DNA of 64,000 nt, taken from Prolixibacteraceae bacterium (GTDB lineage: Bacteria; Bacteroidota; Bacteroidia; Bacteroidales; Prolixibacteraceae). Positions 43,098-52,046 of this stretch are shown piece by piece. The notes beneath the pieces were generated by a model that did not search any database, had not been told where the DNA came from, and saw only the letters and a list, made by a program, of their open reading frames with translations. The DNA lies in contig JAIBEZ010000044.1 in NCBI GenBank assembly GCA_019459485.1, forward strand, positions 62,001 through 126,000. The letters are read 5' to 3'. The translations under genes and the position numbers were made by a program. Position 1 is the stretch's first letter. Every line of letters begins with the position of its first letter.

Positions 43098-43694
43098 TTA
43101 CTTTACTTTTTTTTTTACCAGTTGATAATGAGAAGTTAGCTTTTTTCGTTGTCTTTTTTCTTCTGATCCGGCAACTAAACTGATAATTTTCCCAATAGGA
43201 GAACGTACGGTTGGGCCGAAAAACGGGCTGAATCCTTTGGTATGTGAACCATGTTGTTCGTAAAAATAACTTTGTCGCGATTTAATGTCGAAGCCTTCCG
43301 GTTTTTTTAGGGGGGAAAGGCGCTTTATGTCATCGACTGTTTCTTCCAGATTTTTTAGTTCCTTTTCATTTTTATCTGTAACGTCAACCTGCATCAATTC
43401 CACAATTTGAGGTTCGAGTACGATATACCGGCCATTGTGTTTTTCATTGATGATCCGCTTTTTGTAAGCGATGTGATAAACCAAAAACGAATCTTCCAAA
43501 GCGATTTCTATCTGAAAGAATCCATTTGTATTCGTTCTCGTAGTTTTACCTGTCCTGATGTTTATGATTGCCACATCAGATACAGGAACAGAGTCGTTGC
43601 CAACAACAATTCCCGATAGCATCGTTTCTTTCGTATTTTGAGAATAACCTTCAAATACGAATAAAAAGAAAAGAGGTATCAAAATAAATCTCAT
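43098..43694 (-). CDS. Exported carboxypeptidase-regulatory-like domain protein
   Basis: A 198-residue exported protein with a signal peptide (about 1-18, EGYSQ) and a CarboxypepD_reg-like Ig fold (about 25-95: LSGIVVGNDSVPVSDVAIINIRTGKTTRTNTNGFFQIEI). Such domains often open TonB-dependent receptors, but here no barrel follows. The remainder is basic and ends YQLVKKKVK. Upstream neighbour in the same orientation as the coiled-coil gene (gap 67 bases), possibly co-transcribed. Function unknown. Confidence 0.75.
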   Translation of the reverse strand: MRFILIPLFFLFVFEGYSQNTKETMLSGIVVGNDSVPVSDVAIINIRTGKTTRTNTNGFFQIEIALEDSFLVYHIAYKKRIINEKHNGRYIVLEPQIVELMQVDVTDKNEKELKNLEETVDDIKRLSPLKKPEGFDIKSRQSYFYEQHGSHTKGFSPFFGPTVRSPIGKIISLVAGSEEKRQRKKLTSHYQLVKKKVK

Positions 43695-44009
43695 CCGGCT
43701 GAGTTTTGATTTAGTTAGCTAATTTACAGAGAATTTTAATTAATAAATCATAAACAAGTTTAAGAATGCTTTAAGTTGAAATTTAAATTGTATGTTGACA
43801 GGAAAAAATATTCGATTAAATGATAGATATGATGTAATAGAACATATGATTTGTTTACCTATTTGGCACAAATGTTGAGCAAAATGCCTGTCAAAATTCA
43901 ATTTTAACCTGACGTAAGTGGCAGAATTATGAGTTTATGATATAGAAACTATTTAGGTCTTTTTGCTGTTTGAAATGAACCAACTAAAATTAAAAAATAA
44001 CGATTAACC
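43695..44009. other. Divergent intergenic region, nothing firm recognised
   Basis: 315 AT-rich bases between the divergent exported-protein gene and the efflux operon. It must hold promoters for both, but I found no exact TAnnTTTG element at a convincing position, and no hairpin. Confidence 0.4.
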
Positions 44010-45398
44010 ATGAGTACCAAAAGAATCTTCTACATTGCAATTCCTGCTGTTTTGCTCCTTGTCCTTTATTTTTCCCTTCGAAAGGGTGAAGCCGATTTGT
44101 CACAAATTACTGTCAATGTTCAGCGTGGCACTTTCAACTCGGTTATTTTTTCTTCCGGTCAGCTTGAATCAGAGAAGTCGGAAAGTATAAACATACCCGA
44201 GAAGTTGAACGACCGTAATTTGCGAATTTATGAATTGACCATTACCGATATGGTTGAAGAGGGTACATGGGTCGATTCGGGCAGTTACGTGGCAACGCTT
44301 GATCACAAGGCAGTTGAGGAGCAGCTAAAAGCAGCCCAGGATGAAATGGATCGGACATTGTCGGAATATGAAGACAGTAAAATTGATTCGAACCTCAATC
44401 TAAGTAATCAGCGCGATTTAATTGTAAACGCCCGGCTCGATCTGGAAGAAAAGAAAATTATCATGGAAGAGTCGGTTTACGAATCGCCTTCCATTCAGAA
44501 AAAAGCGGCCATGGACAACGACAAGGCTGCACGTAAACTGGAGCAGGAGCAAAAAGCTTACATTCTGAAGAAGAAACAGGAAGAAAACAGGGTTGACAGA
44601 AGGTATATCAGCTACCGGCAGGTATTGGAGCGATCGCAGGAACTTGACAAACTATTTAATTCGCTTGAAATTACAGCTCCCAAAGCAGGCATTCTTACCT
44701 ATTTTAAATATCCATGGGGTGAAATTACTAAAACCGGGTCGAAAGTAGGCCCATATAATTCTGTAATAGCAACCATTCCTGAAATGACCAACCTGATTTC
44801 AAGAACCTACATCAACGAAATCGATATTTCGAAAATAAAAATCGGACAGAACGTAAAGCTTGGGATTGATGCTTTCCCTGCAAAAGAATTGACTGGCGAA
44901 GTAATAGCGGTTGCAAATATTGGTCAGGCAATGCCCAACAGCGATGCCAAAGTGTTTGAGGTGAAAATAAAAATTTTCGGTAAAGACAAAGACCTGAAAC
45001 CTGCAATGACGACCAGTAACGCTATTCAGGCCAATACATTTGCCGATACATTAATGCTTGCTTCGGATGCAGTGTTCGAAAACGACAGCCTGAAATTTGT
45101 ATATCTGGGAAAAGATAATCAGGTAAAACAAATTGTATGGCTTGGCGATGAAAACGAGAACTATGTGCTCATCAGAAAGGGGCTAAAGAAAGACGATGTA
45201 GTTTGGCTCACTGAACCCGCGAATGCAAATGAACTTAAATTCCAGGGACTTGAGATTTATGAAGAAATGCAAAATGAAAAAGAAAATATCAAAATTCAGG
45301 CAGAAAAAGAAAGGGAAGAAATGCAAAATAAACAACCGGCTCCGGGAATTTTGCCTGCTTCGGGCCCGATGCCACCCAGAACTGTCTTGAAAAACTGA
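44010..45398 (+). CDS. HlyD/RND-type efflux periplasmic adaptor subunit (first copy)
   Basis: A 462-residue membrane-fusion protein with an N-terminal membrane anchor (about 5-22), a long helical hairpin (about 105-215), and lipoyl and beta-barrel domains (ITAPKAGILTYFKYPWGEI, EIDISKIKIGQNVKLGIDAFP, LKPAMTTSNAI). It would bridge an inner-membrane permease and a TolC channel. The Glu/Lys/Gln-rich tail ends PPRTVLKN. First gene of a four-gene operon that also holds a second adaptor of the same family (48287-49546). Confidence 0.9.
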   Translation: MSTKRIFYIAIPAVLLLVLYFSLRKGEADLSQITVNVQRGTFNSVIFSSGQLESEKSESINIPEKLNDRNLRIYELTITDMVEEGTWVDSGSYVATLDHKAVEEQLKAAQDEMDRTLSEYEDSKIDSNLNLSNQRDLIVNARLDLEEKKIIMEESVYESPSIQKKAAMDNDKAARKLEQEQKAYILKKKQEENRVDRRYISYRQVLERSQELDKLFNSLEITAPKAGILTYFKYPWGEITKTGSKVGPYNSVIATIPEMTNLISRTYINEIDISKIKIGQNVKLGIDAFPAKELTGEVIAVANIGQAMPNSDAKVFEVKIKIFGKDKDLKPAMTTSNAIQANTFADTLMLASDAVFENDSLKFVYLGKDNQVKQIVWLGDENENYVLIRKGLKKDDVVWLTEPANANELKFQGLEIYEEMQNEKENIKIQAEKEREEMQNKQPAPGILPASGPMPPRTVLKN

Positions 45399-45421
45399 AC
45401 AGCCTCCCAAAATAAAAAGCT

Positions 45422-46774
45422 ATGATTTTTAAAAAATATTTTCATGATATAGTGATTGGTTTTGAGGCAATTATTGCCAATAAGCTAAAATCGATACTAA
45501 CAGCGCTCGGTATTATTTTCGGAGTTGCGGCAGTAATAAGTATGCTCGCCATCGGCAAGGGAGCTGAACAGGAAATTCTGGAACAGATAAAAATGGTTGG
45601 TGTTAATAATATCATCATTACCCCAACCGAAGTTTCTTCAGGCGGAACCACTGAGAGTAGTTCGGATGAAAAATCGGGCGCCAAAAAATTCTCACGTGGT
45701 TTGACAATGCAGGACTTGGAAGCCATTCAGGAAATTATCCCAACCATAAGTATGGTCAGTCCGGTAATCTCTTACAATTATTCGGCTATCATCGACGGGA
45801 AAAGCAAACCGGTGGTGCTGGAAGGTGTAAACTCGAATTATTTCAGCTTGTTTAATATTGGATTGCAATCGGGCGAAATATTTAAGACTGTTCAGGAAGA
45901 ATCAGGTCAGCCGGTGTGCTTAATTGGCGACAATATTAAAACAGTATTTTTCAACCAGGAAGATCCCGTGGGCCAATATATTAAATGTGGGCAAATCTGG
46001 CTGAAAATAATTGGAGTGATCGAACGGCGCGACTTTACAGCTTCGGCTTCCGACGAAATGGGAATCAGCAGTTCCGACAATAAAATTTTCGTACCTGCAC
46101 AAACCATCATGATGAGGTTCAAAAACAGGGCGCTGATTCGTGCCGATGAGGTCGAAAAATCAAATGCGCGAAGAAGAATTGTAATTTCAGATTCCAACAC
46201 ACAAACCGCATCTGAGGACAAAAATCCGAACCAGCTGGACAAGATCATTCTTCAGGTAAATGAAACCGAGCAGCTGGGAGCTACGGCCAACATTGTAAAA
46301 AAGATGCTCTTACGCCGCCATTCAGGATTGTACGATTTTGAAGTTACCATTCCTGAATTGCTGCTCAAACAGCAGCAACGCACAAAAAAAATCTTCAACA
46401 TCGTTTTGGGCGCCATTGCCGGAATTTCGCTCATTGTTGGTGGTATCGGTATTATGAACATCATGCTTGCATCGGTAATGGAGCGAATCCGCGAAATCGG
46501 CACACGGCAGGCGATCGGCGCTTCCAGAAAAGATATTGTTGCCCAGTTTCTGGCCGAATCAACGCTGATAAGTATTTCAGGAGGAATTATAGGGATTGTG
46601 CTTGGAATAGTACTGTCTAAAATAATCACAGCGATGTTCGATATCAAAACCGTGATTTCATTTTTCAGCATTTTCATCGCATTCGGAGTTTCGGCACTGA
46701 TCGGAATTATGTTCGGATACATGCCGGCCAAGCGTGCCGCTGAGAAAGATCCGGTTGAATCATTACGCGCCTAA
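45422..46774 (+). CDS. MacB-like ABC transporter permease (FtsX family) without ATPase domain
   Basis: A 450-residue permease of the MacB/LolC type. An N-terminal membrane segment (about 15-40) is followed by a large periplasmic MacB_PCD domain (about 50-310) and three C-terminal membrane segments forming the FtsX domain (RIREIGTRQAIGASRKDIVAQFLAEST, then MPAKRAAEKDPVESLRA). Classical MacB has an N-terminal ATPase in the same chain; here it is missing, so a separate ATPase is needed. None is encoded in this operon. Confidence 0.92.
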   Translation: MIFKKYFHDIVIGFEAIIANKLKSILTALGIIFGVAAVISMLAIGKGAEQEILEQIKMVGVNNIIITPTEVSSGGTTESSSDEKSGAKKFSRGLTMQDLEAIQEIIPTISMVSPVISYNYSAIIDGKSKPVVLEGVNSNYFSLFNIGLQSGEIFKTVQEESGQPVCLIGDNIKTVFFNQEDPVGQYIKCGQIWLKIIGVIERRDFTASASDEMGISSSDNKIFVPAQTIMMRFKNRALIRADEVEKSNARRRIVISDSNTQTASEDKNPNQLDKIILQVNETEQLGATANIVKKMLLRRHSGLYDFEVTIPELLLKQQQRTKKIFNIVLGAIAGISLIVGGIGIMNIMLASVMERIREIGTRQAIGASRKDIVAQFLAESTLISISGGIIGIVLGIVLSKIITAMFDIKTVISFFSIFIAFGVSALIGIMFGYMPAKRAAEKDPVESLRA

Positions 46775-46793
46775 CCAATAAAATCATTCAAAA

Positions 46794-48281
46794 ATGAATA
46801 AAATATTTCTTTTCCTGATCATCGTATTTTCAGGATTTAGCCTTAAAGTTTTTGCCCAGCAGGAAAATTACAATCTTAGTCTGATTGAAGTTGTAAATCT
46901 CGCATCACAGAATTCACTCGATGCTTTCAGGTATAAAAATATGTATCTGGCAAGTTATTGGGAATTCAGGTATTACAAAGCCGACAAATTGCCAAGTCTT
47001 ACACTGACAGCCACTCCGCTCGATTTTAACCATTACCGGAAACGCGAGTATAATTTTCAGACCAATGAAGAAGAGTATGTTTTGCGCGATTATTTTAATT
47101 CGGAGATGTCGATGCAATTGAACCAAAAGATCGGATTGACCGGGGGTAGCCTGTTTCTTAGTTCTGAACTCGGGATGGTACAAAATTTAGGTGGAGATAA
47201 AAACACTTCCTACCAGGCAACTCCTGTAAGTATTGGTTATCAGCAGTCGCTAAACGGTTACAACGCGTTAAAGTGGCAGTCGAAAATCGAACCTGTCAAA
47301 TACGAAAAAGCCAAGAAGGAGTTTGTGCAATCGCAGGAAACCCTGGCAATGAAATCTACTGCTATGTTTTTTGATCTTGTTGAAGCGCAGATACAGCTTA
47401 AAATAGCAGAAAACAATCAATCGAATGCCGACACTTTGTACAAAATTGGCAAAGGCCGTTTTCAGGTTGGAACGGTTACGCAGGATGAATTACTGAACCT
47501 CGAATTGAACCAGCTGAATGCAACACAGTCGTTAAACAAAGCAAAGCTGGAGGTTGAGCGTTCGCAATCAGGATTGAACTCGTACCTGATGATGGATAAA
47601 CAAACCCGTATCAATTGCATAGTACCATCGCAAATACCAGCGTTACAAATCAGGGCCGACGAAGCGCTGGATATGGCTTTGAAGAACAATCCGGAAATTC
47701 TGGATCAGGGACAACAAATGCTTGAACAAGACCGTGACGTTGCCAGAGCTAAATCAGAAACCGGACTTAGTACCAGTCTTTTTGCGGTGTATGGCCTTAA
47801 CCAGTCAGCTGAAAATTTCGATATGGTTTACGATGAACCCGATCAAAGCCAGCGCATGCAAATTGGATTGAGTATTCCAATTATAGATTGGGGTCGCAGA
47901 AAAGGACGGTTGATGATGGCCGAATCGAACCGTGAAGTGGTGAATGCCCGGGTAAGACAATCGCGAATCGACTTTGAACAAAACATTTTTCAATCGGTTA
48001 TGGAATTCAACCTTCAGGCCGAACAGGTTCGAAATGCCGCAAAGGCCGACACTGTTGCACAGAAAGGATACGAAGTCACTTTCCAACGTTTCCTGATAGG
48101 AAAAGTGGATGTGATCAAGCTAAATATTGCACGTAACGACCGCGAATCGGCACGAAGAGAATACATCAATGCGGTTAAAACTTACTGGAATTATTACTAT
48201 CGCCTGCGAATGCTTGCATTGTACGATTTTGTTAAAGGCGAAAGCCTGACTGCCGAATACGATAAAATTATTGAAAATTAA
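46794..48281 (+). CDS. TolC-family outer membrane efflux protein
   Basis: A 495-residue outer-membrane factor with a signal peptide (about 1-21, VFAQQ) and two tandem outer-membrane-efflux repeats with long helices. Typical segments are YEKAKKEFVQSQETLAMKS, IGKGRFQVGTVTQDELLNLELNQL and LIGKVDVIKLNIARNDRESARREYI. It forms the trimeric channel-tunnel of the tripartite export machine encoded here. It is 19 bases after the permease gene and 5 bases before the second adaptor gene. Confidence 0.92.
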   Translation: MNKIFLFLIIVFSGFSLKVFAQQENYNLSLIEVVNLASQNSLDAFRYKNMYLASYWEFRYYKADKLPSLTLTATPLDFNHYRKREYNFQTNEEEYVLRDYFNSEMSMQLNQKIGLTGGSLFLSSELGMVQNLGGDKNTSYQATPVSIGYQQSLNGYNALKWQSKIEPVKYEKAKKEFVQSQETLAMKSTAMFFDLVEAQIQLKIAENNQSNADTLYKIGKGRFQVGTVTQDELLNLELNQLNATQSLNKAKLEVERSQSGLNSYLMMDKQTRINCIVPSQIPALQIRADEALDMALKNNPEILDQGQQMLEQDRDVARAKSETGLSTSLFAVYGLNQSAENFDMVYDEPDQSQRMQIGLSIPIIDWGRRKGRLMMAESNREVVNARVRQSRIDFEQNIFQSVMEFNLQAEQVRNAAKADTVAQKGYEVTFQRFLIGKVDVIKLNIARNDRESARREYINAVKTYWNYYYRLRMLALYDFVKGESLTAEYDKIIEN

Positions 48282-48286
48282 ACGAC

Positions 48287-49546
48287 ATGTTCAAGAACAA
48301 AAAATACCTGATTATTGCCAGTCTGATTGTAGTTTTTATTGCTGCGGCTGCATTCTTTGTGGTTCAGATAAAACCTGAATCGGGAAAAACTTTCAAGGTA
48401 AAGAAGGGTAATCTGGAAACTGTAATTAATTGCAAAGGTGAAGTAAAAGGTGAGAAATATACTGAGATCAATCTTCCCGATGAAATTTGCGACCGTGAAT
48501 TGCGCGTTTACCAGTTGAAAATTGTGGACGTAGTTCTGGAAGGTAAAGAGGTAAAAAAGGGCGACTATATTGCCAAGATTGACGAAAGCCTGCTCGCGAC
48601 TCAGATGCGTAACCAAATGCAGGAAATGGAAAAGATGGTTTCAGACCTTCGGAATGCGATGCTCGACTCAACAGTAACCCTTTCAAAAAAGCGTGAATCC
48701 ATCACCAATGCAAAACTTGACCTTGAATACCTGAAGATCGACCTCGAACAATCGAAATACGAATCGGAAGCTTATCAGCGTAAAACCCAAATGAATTATC
48801 AAAAAGCAGAGTTGGAGGTTGAAAAAATCAGGAGGGATTATTTACTGGATAAAAACAGACTGAAAATTCAGGTTGGCCGTTATCAGTCGAGGGTTGCCGA
48901 CTACCAGTCAAGAATTGATAAATACCAGAAGGCGATAGCTGCCACCACGATCAGAACTCCTGAAGATGGCATCGTAATGTTTGCAAAAGACTGGTCAGGA
49001 AAAACTTATGGAAAAGACTCTGAGGTAAATATCTGGAATCCGTTGATTGCCACTTTGCCTGATATGTCGGTGGTAATTACAGAAGCATACATCAAGGAAA
49101 TTGACATTTCCAAAGTTCAACTGAACGATAGCGTACGGATTACAATCGATGCACTTTCGGGCAGGGTTTTCACCGGAAAAGTAATCAAGATTGCGACCAT
49201 TGGCGAAGATCACAAAGATTTCGATATGAAAGCATTCAAGGTAATTATCAGGTACGAAAAAACGGACAAGGATCTGAAACCGGGAATGACCGCAAACAAT
49301 GATATTATTGTGGGCAATTTTAAAGACAAGCTGCTCGTTGCGCGCCAGGCTATATTTTCTAAAAACGGAAAACAAATTGTTTACCTGAAAAAGGGAGGCA
49401 ACATTACAGAACAGGAAATTGAACTGATTGCCGAAAATGACTTATTCGGCGCAGTGGAGAATAACTTGAATGAAGGAGATGTCTTGTTACTATATCAGCC
49501 TGATGAATTTAAAGTTGAAACTGAAAAGATTGCAAGTCGTCAGTAG
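48287..49546 (+). CDS. HlyD/RND-type efflux periplasmic adaptor subunit (second copy)
   Basis: A 419-residue membrane-fusion protein paralogous to the first gene of the operon: N-terminal anchor (about 5-25), helical hairpin (about 100-210), and matching segments (INLPDEICDRELRVYQLKIVDVV, AYIKEIDISKVQLNDSVRITIDA, LKPGMTANNDI). In the first copy these read as INIPEKLNDRNLRIYELTITDMV and LKPAMTTSNAI. Two different adaptors for one permease and one TolC protein may form a mixed hexamer or serve alternative states. Confidence 0.9.
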   Translation: MFKNKKYLIIASLIVVFIAAAAFFVVQIKPESGKTFKVKKGNLETVINCKGEVKGEKYTEINLPDEICDRELRVYQLKIVDVVLEGKEVKKGDYIAKIDESLLATQMRNQMQEMEKMVSDLRNAMLDSTVTLSKKRESITNAKLDLEYLKIDLEQSKYESEAYQRKTQMNYQKAELEVEKIRRDYLLDKNRLKIQVGRYQSRVADYQSRIDKYQKAIAATTIRTPEDGIVMFAKDWSGKTYGKDSEVNIWNPLIATLPDMSVVITEAYIKEIDISKVQLNDSVRITIDALSGRVFTGKVIKIATIGEDHKDFDMKAFKVIIRYEKTDKDLKPGMTANNDIIVGNFKDKLLVARQAIFSKNGKQIVYLKKGGNITEQEIELIAENDLFGAVENNLNEGDVLLLYQPDEFKVETEKIASRQ

Positions 49547-49597
49547 AAGTTAACAAATGTTTGAAACCAGCCACCAACTTTTTGTCATGGGTTTTTG

Positions 49598-49605
49598 TAT
49601 TTTTG
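49598..49605 (+). promoter_or_regulatory. Candidate -7 promoter element for the DUF5916 gene
   Basis: TATTTTTG is an exact TAnnTTTG match, 39 bases before the ATG. TTTG lies 13 bases upstream of it, shorter than usual spacing. Confidence 0.45.
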
Positions 49606-49643
49606 GCATCATCTAAAACCAAAACTAAACCAAAACCAACTCA

Positions 49644-51827
49644 ATGAAATTCATCTTTATTGGTGTGTTCCTTCTCCTGAACATTCTTTGCTATTCTTCC
49701 GAAAACACACTCACTGAAATTAAGGGTCTAAAGCCGGATTCCGTAGGGTTAAAAAACAATAGTGACATCATTCTTAATGTCAAAAAATCGACTGCACCAA
49801 TAAAGATTGACGGGTTGATCAGCGAACCGGATTGGGAAAAAGCCGAAAAAGCTACCAACTTCAGGCTGGTACTTCCAGTTGATTCCGGTTATGCAAAATC
49901 CCCTTCAGAAGTGGTGATGACTTACGACGAAAAGGCATTTTACCTCGGAATAACATTTTTTGATACTGTTCCGGGCAAGCGGGTCATGGAATCGTTTCGC
50001 CACGATTTTACTTTTGGCAACAACGACAATGTGCTGGTATTTTTCGATACCTTTCTTGATCAAACCAACGGTTTTTCTTTTGGGGCATCGGCTTCAGGCG
50101 CCAAATGGGATGGAACACAATCGAACGGTGGCGAAGTAAATCTGAACTGGGATTGCAAGTGGGATTCCAAAACTACTCAATATCCAGATCGATGGGTAAC
50201 CGAAATGCGCATCCCTTTTCGCTCGGTCAGGTTTAAATCGGGCACTGACAAATGGTATGTAAATTTCAGCCGGCTCGACCTTAAAACCAATGAAAAATCG
50301 GCATGGGCGCCTGTTCCGCGTCAGTTTGCAACTGCAAGCCTTGCATACACCGGCGTGTTGCAATGGGAAGAACCGCTTCCGAAATCAAAAATGATGTTCT
50401 CAATTATTCCGTATGTTTTTGGGAGTGCAGCTAAAAATTTTGAGGCCGGAACAGCCACAACTTACCGGAAAGATTTTGGGTTTGATGCCAAACTGGGATT
50501 GACCACCTCCATGAACCTTGACCTGACTTACAATCCCGATTTTTCGCAGGCTGAAGTTGATCAGCAGGTGACCAATCTCGATAGGTTCGAGTTGTTTTTT
50601 CCGGAGAAACGACAATTTTTTCTCGAAAACAGCGACCTGTTTTCCAATTACGGATTTGGTTCGGTTACGCCGTTTTTCTCCCGAAGAATTGGCCTTGACG
50701 CTCCGGTTCTGGCGGGCGCACGTTTGAGTGGAAAGATCGGAAAAGATTGGCGTTTGGGAATTTTGAATATGCAAACCGAAAAAACCAGTGATCAATTGTC
50801 GCGTAATTTTATGGTCGTGTCGCTTCAGCGCAAACTATTTTCGAGGTCAAATATTGGGATGATCTTAGTAAACAAGGAATACATGGACGAACCCGGAGCG
50901 CAGAAGTTTAACCGCATTGCCGGACTCGATTACAATTTGGCCAGCAGCGACAATGCATGGAGCGGGAAATTGTTTTATCACCGTTCGTTCAGTCCTGAAA
51001 ATCCCGGAAAGCAATATGCTCAGGGATCGTCGCTTTCATATAACACAAGACGTATTCATGCAGGAATGGCACAAGCCAGTGTTGGCGAGAATTACAGTGC
51101 CGAATCGGGTTACGTTCGCCGGACTGGCTATAATCTGTTAAATCCTGAATTCAGCTTGTTGTGGGTTCCAAATAAAAAAGTGGTGAGTCATGGAATTGTA
51201 GCAGAGGCTGATTACTTTTTTGATTCCGGATACAGTCAGATTGACCATGAATTTACCCTGATGTATAAATTTGAATTTAGCAACCGCGCTATTTTTGACG
51301 TGGGCGTTACTGATTTTTATACCCGGCTCGATCAGGATTTTGATCCGACACACATCAGTAAAACGGTTCTGAAGAAAGGAACCGAGTATTCAACAAATAC
51401 ATGGTTTGCCGAGTACTTTTCGGACACCCGAACCTTGCTGAATTATTCGGCGACTGTGGCCAAAGGTGGTTTTTACAACGGTAAGATCAATATTCTGGAA
51501 GGGAAGGTGACCTACCGTTATCAGCCATATTTAAACATGACAGTTAACTTTTCATACAACGATATCAATCTTCCGGCTCCATTCGAGCGGGCTAAATTTT
51601 TGCTGATTGGTCCAAAACTCGACCTGACTTTGAGTGATAAAGTCTTCTTTTCAACATTCGTGCAGTACAACGAGCAGATCGACAATATGAATATCAATAT
51701 GCGGTTTCAGTGGCGGTACAAACCCGTTTCCGATTTGTTCATCGTTTACACTGATAACTATTACACGGGAGATTGGAACTCACGAAACCGTGCATTGGTG
51801 CTGAAACTGAGCTATTGGTTTAATTAA
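49644..51827 (+). CDS. DUF5916 outer-membrane-type protein with CBM9-like N-terminal domain
   Basis: A 727-residue exported protein with a signal peptide (about 1-17). The N-terminal CBM9-like domain (about 45-235) begins APIKIDGLISEPDWEKAEKATNF. The DUF5916 part contains LDLTYNPDFSQAEVDQQVTNLDRFELFFPEKRQFFLENSDLF, followed by many amphipathic strands ending in an aromatic YWFN, which suggests a beta-barrel in the outer membrane. The family is frequent in Bacteroidota and its substrate is unknown. It follows the efflux operon by 97 bases with its own promoter-like element. Confidence 0.88.
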   Translation: MKFIFIGVFLLLNILCYSSENTLTEIKGLKPDSVGLKNNSDIILNVKKSTAPIKIDGLISEPDWEKAEKATNFRLVLPVDSGYAKSPSEVVMTYDEKAFYLGITFFDTVPGKRVMESFRHDFTFGNNDNVLVFFDTFLDQTNGFSFGASASGAKWDGTQSNGGEVNLNWDCKWDSKTTQYPDRWVTEMRIPFRSVRFKSGTDKWYVNFSRLDLKTNEKSAWAPVPRQFATASLAYTGVLQWEEPLPKSKMMFSIIPYVFGSAAKNFEAGTATTYRKDFGFDAKLGLTTSMNLDLTYNPDFSQAEVDQQVTNLDRFELFFPEKRQFFLENSDLFSNYGFGSVTPFFSRRIGLDAPVLAGARLSGKIGKDWRLGILNMQTEKTSDQLSRNFMVVSLQRKLFSRSNIGMILVNKEYMDEPGAQKFNRIAGLDYNLASSDNAWSGKLFYHRSFSPENPGKQYAQGSSLSYNTRRIHAGMAQASVGENYSAESGYVRRTGYNLLNPEFSLLWVPNKKVVSHGIVAEADYFFDSGYSQIDHEFTLMYKFEFSNRAIFDVGVTDFYTRLDQDFDPTHISKTVLKKGTEYSTNTWFAEYFSDTRTLLNYSATVAKGGFYNGKINILEGKVTYRYQPYLNMTVNFSYNDINLPAPFERAKFLLIGPKLDLTLSDKVFFSTFVQYNEQIDNMNINMRFQWRYKPVSDLFIVYTDNYYTGDWNSRNRALVLKLSYWFN

Positions 51828-51828
51828 T

Positions 51829-51860
51829 CCTTCGACAAGCTCAGGAACCGTTCAGTGGTA
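51829..51860. repeat. Dispersed TTCGACAAGCTCAG-type motif
   Basis: CCTTCGACAAGCTCAGGAAC right after the DUF5916 stop codon is a widely dispersed intergenic word in Bacteroidota genomes. A related copy, ACTTCGATAAACTCAGTTAC, lies at 31803-31822 near the gcvP start. Confidence 0.5.
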
Positions 51861-51943
51861 AGTCGCAGGTTGTAAAACTCTTGCCAGGAGGAGGTCTTAA
51901 ATCTCAGGAACACGTTGATATAAATTTTGTAAATTAATTTCTC

Positions 51944-51951
51944 TAAGTTTG
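51944..51951 (+). promoter_or_regulatory. Candidate -7 promoter element for the AlbA_2 gene
   Basis: TAAGTTTG is an exact TAnnTTTG match 96 bases before the ATG at 52047. A TTTG lies 14 bases upstream. Confidence 0.4.
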
Positions 51952-52046
51952 TAATTGTGTTAAGTAAGAGTGAAGAAAATATGAGTGAAGAAATAACTGC
52001 AAGCAGCTGGGGAAATGAATTGTAATAAACTGATATCTGAACAATT

